Origin: Aphelocoma coerulescens
Taxonomy: Eukaryota; Chordata; Aves; Passeriformes; Corvidae
Direction of reading: 5' to 3'
Length of the DNA stretch: 64,000 nucleotides
Assembly: GCF_041296385.1 (NCBI RefSeq)
Contig: NW_027183992.1
Location: 62,001 to 126,000, forward strand
Shown: positions 12,601 through 24,600 of the stretch, in pieces
Numbering within the stretch: the first letter of the stretch is position 1
Layout of the letters: every line of letters starts with the position of its first letter
Program-made: the position numbers and the translations under genes
The notes under the pieces: model-generated
Told to the model about the DNA's origin: nothing
Databases searched by the model: none
What the model saw: the letters and a program-made list of their open reading frames with translations, nothing else

Positions 12601-15600
12601 GGAGCCAAAAACCCCTAAAGTCACCCCAAAAACCAACCCCGGGAGCCCAAAAAACCCCAAATCCCTCAGAGTCACCCCAAAAACCAACCCCGCAGCCCAA
12701 AAACCCCAGAGTCACCCCAAAAACCAACCCTGGGAGCCCAAAAACCCCAAAAACCCCCAAAGTCACCCCAAAACCAACCCCGGGAGCCAAAAACCCCCAA
12801 AACCCCCCAGAGTTACCCCAAAATGAACCCCTGGAGCCCAAAACCCCCCAAAATCACCCCAAAAACCAACCCCCGGAGCCCAAAAAAAACCCCAAAACCG
12901 CCAGAGTCACACCAAAATGAACCCCCGGAGCCCAAAACCCCCCAAATCCCTCTGAATCACCCCAAAAACCAACCCCGGGAGCTAAAAACCCCCAAAAACC
13001 CCCAGAGTCACCCCAAAATGAACCCCCAGAGCCCAAATACCCCAAATCCCCCCAGAGTCACCCCAAAAACCAACCCCGGGAGCCAAAAAACCCCAAAGTC
13101 ATCCCAAAATGAACCCCGGGAGCCCAAAAACCCCAAATCCCTCTGAGTCACCCCAAAATGAACCCCGGGAGCCAAAAAACCCCAAAACCCCCAGAATCAC
13201 CCCAAAATGAACCCCCAGAGCCAAAACCCGCCAAAGTCACCCCGAAAACCAACCCCGGGAGCCAAAAACCCCAAAACCACCCCAAAAACCAACCCCCGGA
13301 GCCAAAAACCCCAAAACCACCCCAAAATGAACCCCCAGAGTCCAAAAACGCCCAGAGTCACCCCAAAAACCAACCCCGGGAGCCAAAAACCCCAAAACCA
13401 CCCTAAAAAACCCCCAATGGTTTCGGACCCCCCCAAACTGCCCCAAAACCCCCCCAAATTCCCCGAGGGCCCCCCCCAAATCCTCCCAATCCCCCCCAGG
13501 ACCCCCCAAATCCCCCCCCAAATCCCCCCAAACGCCCCCAAATCCCCCCAGGAGCCCCCAAATCCCCCCCAAAGCCCCCCAGGACCCCCGCAAACCCCCC
13601 CAAATCCCCCCAATCCCTTCCAAAGCCCCCCCAGGACCCCCCAAATCCCCCCAGGACCCCCCCAAATCCCCCCAATCCCTTCCAAAGCCCCCCCAGGGCC
13701 CCCCCAAATCTCCCCCAAATCCCCCCAAATCCCCCCAAACCCCCCCAATCCCATTCCAAGCCCCCCCAGGACCCCCCAAATCCCCCCAGGACCCCCCAAG
13801 ACCCCCCCAAATCCCCACCAAAGCCCGCCCAGGACCCCCCAAAGCCCCCCGAAATACCCCCAGGACCCTCCAAATCCCCCCAGGACCCCCCAAATCCCCC
13901 CAAATCCACCCAATCCCTTCCAAAGCCCCCCCCAGGACCCCCCAAATCCCCCCAGGACCCCTCCAAATCCCCCCCAAATCCCCCCCAAATCCCCCCAAAG
14001 CCCCCAGGACCCCCCAAAGCCCCCCGAAATTCCCCGAAATTCCCCCAAATCCCCCCAAATCCCATTCCAAGCCCCCCCCGGACCCCCCCAAATCCCCCCA
14101 AATCTCCCCAAATCTCCCCAGGACCCCCCAACCCCCCCCAAATCTCCCCCAATCCCCCCCCAGGACCCCCCAAATCCCCCCAGGATCCCCGCAAACCCCC
14201 CCAAATCCCCCCAATCCCTTCCAAAGCCCCCCCAGGACCCCCCCAAATCCCCCCAACCCCCCCCAACCCCCCCCCAAATCTCCCCCAAATCCCCCCAGGA
14301 CCCCCCAAATCCCCCCAAATTCCCCCAAACTCCCCCCAAATCCCCCCAATCCCTTCCAAAGCCCCCCAGGACCCACCCAAAATCCCATTCCAAGCCCCCC
14401 CCAGGACCCCCCAAATCCCCCAGGACCCCCCAGGACCCCCCAACCCCCCCCAAATCTCCCCCAAATCTCCCCAGGACCCCTCAAGCCCCCCCCAAATCTC
14501 CCCCAAATCCCCCAGGGCCCCCCAACCCCCCCCAAATCTCCCCCAATCCCCCCCCAGGACCCCCCAAATCCCCCCAGGATCCCCGCAAACCCCCCCAAAT
14601 CCCCCCAAATCTCCCCAAAATCCCCCCAGGACCCCCCCAACCCCCCCCAGGACCCCCCAAATCTCCCCCAAATCCCCGCAGGACCCCGCAACCCCCCCCC
14701 AAATCCCCTCAAATCTCCCCCAAACCTCCCCCAGGACCCCCCAAACCCCCCCAGGACCCCCCAAAACCCCCCCAATCCCTTCCAAAGCTCCCCCAGGACC
14801 CCCCCAAATCCCCCCAAACCCTCCTAAATCCCCCCAGGACCCCCCAACCCCCCCCAGAACCCCCCAGGACCCCCCCAACCCCCCCCCAGGACCCCCCAAA
14901 TCTCCCCCAAATCCCCGCAGGACCCCGCAACCCCCCCCCCAAATCCCCTCAAATCTCCCCAAACCTCCCCCAGGACCCCCCCAAACCCCCCCAGGACCCC
15001 CCAAAACCCCCCCAATCCCTTCCAAAGCTCCCCAGGACCCCCCCAAATCCCCCCAAACCCCCCTAAATCCCCCCAGGACCCCCCAAACCCCCCCCCAGAA
15101 CCCCCCAGGACCCCCCAACCCCCCCCAAATCCCCCCCAAATCTCCCCCAAATCCCCCCAGGACCCCCCCAAATCCCCCAAATCCCCCCCAGGACCCCCCC
15201 AAGCCCCCCCAAACCCCCCCCGGCCGCCGCCTGGGGCCCCACCTGAGAAGATCTCCCCGTGCCGGCTGTAGCCGCGGCTCCGCGCCCTCTCCAGCAGCGC
15301 CCCCAGCCCCACCCGCGGCCCGGGCGGGCTCAGCAGCGCCCCGGCCATGGCCAGGGCCACCAGCCCGCACCTGGCGGCCACCGGGAACAGCGGGAACAGC
15401 GGGAACACCCGGAACGGCGGGAATTCGGGAACAGCGGGAACGGCGGGAACGGCGGGAAACACCCGGAACGGCGGGAACGGCGGGAACAGCGGGAGTTAGC
15501 GGGAACAGCGGGAACACCCGGAACAGCGGGAACAGCGGGAACACCCGGAACGGCGGGAACACCGGGAACAGCGGGATACCGGGAACAGCGGGATACCGGG

Positions 15601-18600
15601 AACAGCAGGAACAGCGGGAATAATGGGAATTCAGGAACAGCGGGAACAGCGGGAACAGCGGGAACACCCGGAACGGCGGGAACGGCGGGAACACCCGGAA
15701 CAGCGGGAACAGCGGGAACAGCGGGATACCGGGAACAGCGGGAACAGCGGGAGTGAGCGGGAACACCCGGAACGGCGGGAACAGCGGGAACAGCGGGAAC
15801 AGCGGGAGTTAGCGGGAACACCCGGAACGGCGGGAATTCGGGAACACCGGGAACAGCGGGAACAGCGGGATACCGGGAACAGCGGGATACCGGGAACAGC
15901 GGGAACAGCGGGAACAGCGGGATACCGGGAACAGCGGGAACAGTGGGATACCGGGAACAGCGGGAACAGCGGGAACAGCGGGAACAGCGGGAACAACGGG
16001 ATACCGGGAACAGCGGGAACAGCGGGAATAATGGGAATTCAGGAACAGCGGGAACAGCGGGAACAGTGGGAGTTAGCGGGAGTTAGCGGGAATTCGGGAA
16101 TAGCAGGAACAGCGGGAACACCGGGAACAACAGGAATGTGGGAACACCGGGAACAGCGGGAGTTAGCGGGAACAGCGGGAACAGTGGGAAACACCGGGAA
16201 CAGCGGGAGTTAGAGGGAATTCAGGAGGCTGGGGTGAGCGGGAATTCGGGAATCCGGGAATAGCGGGAGTTAGCGGGAATAGTGGGAATTCGGGAACAGC
16301 GGGAGTTAGCGGGATACCGGGAACAGCGGGGAACAGCGGGAACAGCGGGAACAGCGGGAATTCGGGAGCAGCGGGAACAGCGGGAACAGCGGGATACCGG
16401 GAACAGTGGGAACAGCAGGAGTTAGCAGGAACAGCGGGAACAGTGGGATACCGGGAACAGCGGGAGTTAGCGGGAACAGCGGGAACAGCCAGCAGGAGTT
16501 AGCAGGATACCGGGAACAGCGGGAACAGCTGGAGTTAGAGGGAACACCGGGAACAGCGGGAATTCGGGAACAGCGGGAACAGCGGGAGTTAGCGGGAACA
16601 GCGGGAACACTGGGAACAGCGGGATACCGGGAACAGCGGGAACAGCGGGAACAGCAGGAGTTAGAGGGAACAGCGGGAACAGCGGGAGTTAGCGGGAATT
16701 CGGGAATAGCAGGAACAGCGGGAACACCGGGAACAGCTGGAATGCGGGAACACCGGGAACAGCGGGAATTCGGGAACAGCGGGAGTTAGAGGGAGTTAGC
16801 GGGAACAGCGGGAACAGCGGGAACAACGGGATACCGGGAACAGCAGGAACAGCGGGAACAGTGGGAGTTAGCGGGAACAGCGGGAACAGCAGGAATAGCG
16901 GGAATTTGGGAAGAGCGGGAACACCGGGAACAGCGGGAGTTAGCGGGAACAGCGGGAACAGCGAGAGTTAGCGGGAATTCAGGAATAGCAGGAGTTAGAG
17001 GGAATTCGGGAGGCTGGGGTGAGCGGGAATTCGGGAATCCGGGAATAGCGGGAGTTAGCGGGAATTTGGGAACAGCGGGAACAGCGGGAATAGCGGGAGT
17101 TCGGGAATAGCGGGAACAGCGGGAATTGGGGGAATACCCGGAATTCGGGAACACTGGGAACAGCGGGAACAGTGGGAACAGCGGGAATTCGGGAATAGCG
17201 GGAATTCGGGAACACTGGGAACACCCGGAATTCGGGAAGAGTGGGAATAGCGGGAACAGCGGGAACAGCGGGAACGCCAGGAAGAGCGGGAGTTAGCAGG
17301 AGTTCGGGAATCCAGGAATCTGGGGTGAGTGGGAATTCAGGAATCCGGGAATAACGGGAGTTAGCGGGAGTTCGGGAATAGCGGGAGTTAGCGGGAATTC
17401 GGGAATAGCGGGAATTCGGGAATAGCAGGAATTCGGGAGGCTGGGGTGAGCGGGAGTTACCGGGAATTCAGGAATCCAGGGTGAGTGGGAATTCGGGAAT
17501 TAGCGGAACTCGGGAATCCGGGGTGAGTGGGAATTCGGGAGTTATCGGGAATTCGGGAATCCGGGGTGAGTGGGAATTCGGGAATCCGGGGGTCAGCAGG
17601 AGTTATTGGAATTCGGGAATCCGGGGTGAGTGGGAATTCAGGAATCCGGGGGTCAGCAGGAGTTATTGGGAATTCGGGAATTCAGGGGGTTATCGGGAAT
17701 TCGGGAATTCGGGAATCCAGGAGTTATCGTGAATTCGGGAATCCGGGGTTATCGGGAATTCGGGAATTAGCGGGACTTCGGGAATCCGGGGGTCAGCGGG
17801 AATTCGGGAATCCGGGGGGTTATCGGGAATTTGGGAATCCAGGGTGAGTGGGAATTCGGGAATCCTGGGGTCAGCAGGAGTCAGCGGGAATTCGGGAATT
17901 CAGGGTGAGCGGGAATTCGGGAATCCGGGGTGAGCGGGAATTTGGGAATCCGGGGGTCAGCGGGAATTTGGGAATCTGGGGGGTTATCGGGAATTCAGGA
18001 ATCCGGGGTGAGCGGGGGTTAGGGGGGGTTAGCGGGAGTCAGCGGGAATTCGGGAATTCAGGGGGTTATCGGGAATTCGGGAACAGGGAACCAGGAATTT
18101 GGGAATCCAGGAATTCGGGGGGTCATCGGGAATTCGGGAATCCGGGAATTGGGAACCCGGGGTTTATCGGGAATCCGGGGTTTATCGGGAATTATTGGGA
18201 ATCCGGGAATCCGGGGGGTTCATCGGGAATTTGGGGGGGTTTATGGGGAATCCGGGGGAATTATTGGGAATTCAGGGGGGGTTTATGGGGAATTCAGGGC
18301 TTTACTGGGAATTTGAGGAGTTTTACTGGGAATTCAGGGGGGTTTTACCGGGAATTCGGGAATTCAGGGGGGGTTTATTGGGAATTCGGGGGATTTATGG
18401 GGAATTTGGGAATTCAGGGGGATTATCGGGAATTTGAGGGGATTTATTGGGAATGCAGGGGGTTTATGGGGAATTTGGGGGGGTTATTGGGAATTTGGGG
18501 GGGTTTACTGGGACTTTGAGAGGCTTTACTGGGAATTCGGGGGGGGTTATCGGGAATTCGGGGGATTTACCGGGAATTTGGGGCTTTATGGCAAATTTGG

Positions 18601-21600
18601 GGGGGGGTTTCAGGAATTTGGGGGGGTTATCGGGAATTTGAGGGGTTTTATCAGGAATTCGGGGGATTTATGGGGGAATTCAGGGGGTTTATGGGGAATT
18701 TGGGGGATTTATTGGGAATTTGGGGGGTTTATCAGGAATTCAGGGCTTTTTCGGGAATTTGAGGGGTTTTCCTGGGAATTCTGGGGGGGTTTTACCGGGA
18801 ATTCGGGAATTCAGGTGGGGTTTATTGGGAATTCGGGGGGGTTATGGGGAACTTGGGAATTCAGGGGGATTATCGGGAATTTGAGGGGATTTATTGGGAA
18901 TGCAGGGGGTTTATGGGGAATTTGGGAATTTGGGGGGGTTATTGGGAATTCGGGGGGGTTTACTGGGACTTTGAGGGGCTTTACTGGGAATTCGGGGGGG
19001 GTTATCGGGAATTCGGGGGATTTACCGGGAATTTGGGGCTTTATGGCGAATTTGGGGGGGGGGTTCAGGAATTTGGGGGGATTATCGGGAATTTGAGGGG
19101 TTTTATCAGGAATTCGGGGGATTTATGGGGAATTCAGGGGGTTTATGGAGAATTTGGGGGATTTATTGGGAATTTGGGGGGTTTATCAGGAATTCAGGGC
19201 TTTTTTGGGAATTTGAGGGGTTTTCCTGGGAATTCTGGGGGTTATCTGGAATTCAGGGGGGTTTATGGGGGATTTGGGAATTCGGGGCGTTATTGGGAAT
19301 TTGGGGGGGTTATGGGGAATTTGAGGGGTTTTTTCGGGAATTCAGGTGGGGTTTATGGGGAATTCAGGGGGTTTATGGGGAATTTGGGGATTTATTGGGA
19401 ATTGGGGGGGTTTCTCAGGAATTCAGGGCTTTTTCGGGAATTTGAGGGGTTTTACCGGGAATTCTGGGGGTTATCTGGAATTCAGGGGGGTTTATGGGGA
19501 ATTTGGGAATTCGGGGGGTTATTGGGAATTTGGGGGGTTTTACCGGGAATTCGGGAATTCAGGTGGGGTTTATTGGGAATTCGGGGGATTTATGGGGAAT
19601 TTGGGAATTCAGGGGGATTATCGGGAATTTGAGGGGATTTATTGGGAATGCAGGGGTTTATGGGGAATTTGGGAATTTGGGGGGGTTATTGGGAATTCGG
19701 GGGGGTTTACTGGGACTTTGAGGGGCTTTACTGGGAATTCGGGGGGGGTTATCGGGAATTCGGGGGATTTACCGGGAATTTGGGGGGGTTATGGCGAATT
19801 TGGGGGGGGGTTTCAGGAATTTGGGGGGGTTATCGGGAATTTGAGGGGTTTTATCAGGAATTCGGGGATTTATGGGGAATTCAGGGGGGTTTATGGGGAA
19901 TTTGGGGATTTATTGGGAATTTGGGGGATTTATTGGGAATTTGGGGGGTTTCTCAGGAATTCAGGGCTTTTTCGGGAATTTGAGGGGTTTTACCGGGAAT
20001 TCTGGGGGTTATCTGGAATTCAGGGGGGTTTATGGGGAATTCGGAATTCGGGGGGATTTATCGGGAATTCGGGGGATTTATCAGGAATTTGGGGCTTTAT
20101 GGTGAATTTGGGGGGGGGGTTTCAGGAATTTGGGGGATTATCGGGAATTCAGGGGGTTTATTGGGAATTCGGGAATTCGGGGGGTTTATGGGGAATTCAG
20201 GGGGGATTATCAGGAATTCGAGGGGTTTTATTGGGAATTCGGGGGGTTTATGGGGAATTTGGGAGGTTTCACCAGGAATTCGGGAATTCAGGGGGGGTTA
20301 CTGGGAATTTGGGGGGTTTTATCGGGATTTTGGTGGGATTTTGGGCGATTCTGGGAAGGTTTTATTGGGATTTGGGAGGTTTTATTGGGATTTTAGGGGT
20401 TTTTTTGGGAGTTTTGATGGATTTTTGGGGGGTTTTGTTGGGATTTTGGGGGTTTTGTTGGGATTTTGGGAATTTTCAGGGGTTTTGTTGGGACTTCAGG
20501 GGAGTTTATCGGGATTTTATTGGGATTTTAGGAGGTTTTATTGGGATTTTAGGGGTTTTTCTGGGAGTTTTGAAGGATTTTTGGGGTTTTGATGGGATTT
20601 GGGGGATTTTATTGGGATTTTGGGAGTTCTTGGGGGGCTTTATTGGGATTTTGGGAATTTTTAGGGTTTTATTGGGGTTTTAGGGGATTTATTGGGAGTT
20701 TGGGAGTTTTGGGGGGTTATTGTGATTTTATTGGGATTTTTGGCCGGTTTTGTTGGGATTTTGGGGGATTTTATTGGAATTTTGGGGGATTTTATTGAGA
20801 TTTTAGGTTTTTTTGGGGTTTTGATGGATTTTTTGGGGGTTTTGTTGGGATTTGGGGGATTTTATAGGGATTTTGGGGGATTTTATTGAGATTTTAGGGT
20901 TTTTTTTGGGGGTTTTGATGGATTTTTGGGGGGTTTTGTTGGGATTTGGGGGATTTTATTGGGATTTTGGGAATTTTTAGGGGTTTTGTCGGGACTTTAG
21001 GGGAGTTTATTGGGATTTTGGGGGCTTTTATTGGGATTTTAGGGGGATTTTCTGGGAGTTTTGAGGGATTTTTGGGGTTTTGATGGGATTTGGGGGATTT
21101 TATTGGGATTTGGGGAGTTCTTGGGGGGTTTCACTGGGATTTTGGGATTTTTTAGGGGTTTTATTGAGGTTTTAGGGGGTTTATTGGGAGTTTGGGAGTT
21201 TTGGGGGGTTATTGTGATTTTATTGGGATTTTTGGCCAGTTTTTTGGGATTTTGGGGGATCTTATTGAGATTTTAGGGGTTTTTTTGGGGTTTTGATGGA
21301 TTTTTTGGGGGGCTTTGTTGGGATTTTGGGGATTTTATTGGGATTTTGGGAGTTCTTGGGGGGCTTTATTGGGATTTTGGGAATTTTTAGGGTTTTATTG
21401 GGGTTTTAGGGGATTTATTGGGAGTTTGGGAGTTTTGGGGGGGTTATTGTGATTTTATTGGGATTTTTGGCCGTTTTTTTGGGATTTTGGGGGATTTTAT
21501 TGGGATTTTGGGGGATTTTATTGAGATTTTAGGGGTTTTTTTTGGGGTTTTGAGGGATTTTATTGGGATTTTGGGGGATTTTATTGAGATTTTAGGGGTT

Positions 21601-24600
21601 TTTTGGGGGTTTTGAGGGATTTTTGAGGGATTTTTTGGGGTTTTGATGGGATTTGGGGAGTTCTTGGGGGGCTTTATTGGGATTTTGGGAATTTTTAGGG
21701 TTTTATTGGGGTTTTAGGGGGTTTATTGGGAGTTTGGGAGTTTTTTGGGGGTCTTATTGTGATTTTACTGGGATTTTTGACCGGTTTTAATGGAATCTTG
21801 GGGGATCTTATGGAGATTTTAGGGTTTTTTGGGGGTTTTGATGGATTTTTTGGGGGTTTTATTGGGATTTTAGGGGATTTTCTGGGAGTTTTGAGGTATT
21901 TTTTGGGGTTTTGATGGGATTTGGGGGATTTTATTGGGATTTGGGGAGTTCTTGGGGGGCTTTATTGGCATTTTGGGAATTTTTAGGGGTTTTATTGGGA
22001 TTTTAGGGGATCTTTTTGAGTTTTGAGGGATTTTTTGGGTTTTGATGGAACTTTGGTGATTTTATTGGGATTTTGGGAGGTTTTATTGGGATTTTAGGGG
22101 GTTTTATTGGGAATTTGGGAATTTTTAGGGGGTTTGTTGGGATTTCAGGAGGTTTTTTCGGGATTTTCAGGGGTTTTATTGGGATTTTAGGGGGGTTTAT
22201 TGGGGTTTGGAGGGATTTTTGGGGGGTTTTGGGACTTGAGGGATTTTATTGGGATTTTGGGAGGTTTTGGGGGGCTTTACTGGGATTTTTGGGGGTTTTC
22301 TTGGGATATTGGGGATTTTTAGGGGTTTTGTTGAGATTTTGGGGGCTTTATTGGGATTTTGGGGAGTTTTATTGGGATTTTGGGGGATTTCCTTGGGATT
22401 TTGGGGGATTTTATTGGGATTTTGGGGATTTTAGGGGTTCTCTTAGGATTTTTGGGGGTTCATTGGGGGTTTGGGAGGTTTTCGGGGGGTTTTATTGGGG
22501 TTTTGTGGGATTTTGGGGGGTTTATTGGGATTTGGGGGGCTTGGGAGACTTTACTGGGATTTTTGGGGGTTTTCTTGGGATATTGGGGATTTTTAGGGTT
22601 TTTGTTGAGATTTTGAAGACTTTATTGGGATTTTGGGGAGTTTTATTGGGATTTGGGGGCTTTTCTTGGGATTTTGGGAGTTCTTGGGGGGCTTTATTGG
22701 GATTTGGGGATTTTTTAGGAGTTTTATTGGGGTTTTAAGGGGTTTATTGGGAGTTTGGGAGTTTTGGGGGGGGTTTATTGTGATTTTTGCAGGGGTTTTT
22801 TGCGGTTTTAATGGGATTTTGGGGTGTTTTATTGGGATTTTAGGGGTTTTTTTTTGAGTTTTGTTGGAACTTTGGGGATTTTATTGGGATTTCAGGGGTT
22901 TTGTTGGGATTTTGGGAATTTTTAGGGGTTTTGTTGGGACTTTAGGGGAGTTTATCGGGATTTTGGGGGATTTTATTGGGATTTTGGGAATTTTATTGGG
23001 ATTTTGAGGGGTTTTGTTGGGATTTTGGGGGTTTTCTTGGGGTTTCCTTGGCATTTTGGGGATTTTATTGGGATTTTAGGGGTTCTGCTAGGATTTTTGG
23101 GGGTTCATTGGGAGTTTGGGAGGTTTTCGGGGGGTTTTATTGGGGTTTTGTGGGATTTTGGGGGCTTTACTGGGATTTTGGGGATTTTTGTGGGGTTTTA
23201 TTGGGATTGTGGGAGGTTTTATTGAGATTTTATGGGGGGTTGGGAGGCTTTATTGGGATTTTTGGGACTTTATTGGGATTTTGGGGGATTTTATTGAGAT
23301 TTGGGGGGGTTGGAGGATTTTATTGGGATTTGGGGGATTTTTGTGGGGTTTTATTGGGATTTTGGGGGATTTTATTGCAATTTGGGGGGATTGGAGGATT
23401 TTATTGGGATTTGAGGGATTTTTGTGGGGTTTTATTGGGATTTTGAGGATTTTATTGGGATTTCACTGGGATTTTGAGGATTTTTGTGGTGTTTTTTGGG
23501 ATTTTGGGGGATTTTATTGAGGCTTGGGGGGATTTATTGGGATTTTATTGGGATTTTGGGGATTTCTGTGGGGTTTCATTGGGATTTTAGAGAATTTTAT
23601 TGAAATTTGGGGATTTCTGTGGGATTTTATTGGGATTTGGGAGATTTTTGTGGTGTTTTTTGGGATTTTGGGGGATTTTATTGAGATTTGGGGGGGTTGC
23701 AGGGTTTTATTGGGATTTTATTGGGGTTTTGGGGATTTTTGGGGGGGTTTATTGGGATCTTGGGGATTTTTTTGTGGGAGTTTATTGGAACTTCGGGGGA
23801 TTTTATTGAGATTGGGGGGATTAATTGGGATTTTATTGGGATTTTATTGGGGTTTGGGGGATTCTGGTGGGGTTTTATTGGGATTTTGGGGGATTTCATT
23901 GGGATTGCACTGGGATTTTGAGGATTTTTGTGGTTTTTATAGGGATTTTGGGGGATTTTATTGAGATTTGGGGGGTTTTATTGGGATTTTATTGGGATTT
24001 CTGTGGGGTTTTATTGGGATGTGAGAGAATTTTATTGACATTTGGGGGGTTGGGGGTTTTATTGAGATTTTATTGGGATTTCGGGGATTTTGGTGGGGTT
24101 TTATTGGGATTTGGGAGGATTTTATTGGGATTTCACTGGGATTTTGAGGATTTTTGTGGTGTTTTTTGGGATTTTGGGGGATTTTATTGAGACTTGGGGG
24201 GATTTTATTGGGATTTTATTGGGATTTAGAGAATTTCTGTGGGGTTTTATTGGGATTTCTGTGGGGTTTTATTGGGATTTTGGGGGGATTTTATTGAGAC
24301 TTGGGGGGATTTATTGGGATTTTATTGGGATTTGGGGGATTTTGGTGGGGTTTCACTGGGGTTTTGTGGGGTTTTATTGGGATTTTGGGGGGATTTTCAG
24401 GGCACCTCGGCCCCTCTGCCCCCCCCCACCCCCTCAGAGCCCCCCAGGACCCCCCCGAGCCCCCCCAGGACCCCCCCAGGGCCCCCCCAGGACCCCCCCA
24501 GACTCACTGGGGCCCGTCCTGGATCAGGGGGGGGCACCGGGCGGTGGAACAGGAGCCACTTCAGGGGACCCTCGAAGCTTTTTGGGGAGGGGCCCAGCAT

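Noticed and set aside
13207..15766. Proline-rich and glycine-rich frames resembling collagen or structural proteins
   Set aside because: Repeat translation; no Gly-X-Y regularity and frames overlap on both strands.
20320..24400. Multiple minus-strand AATAAA hexamers as gene ends
   Set aside because: They are by-products of the TTTTATTGGG repeat within ACTMAP intron 2, and conserved exons continue downstream.
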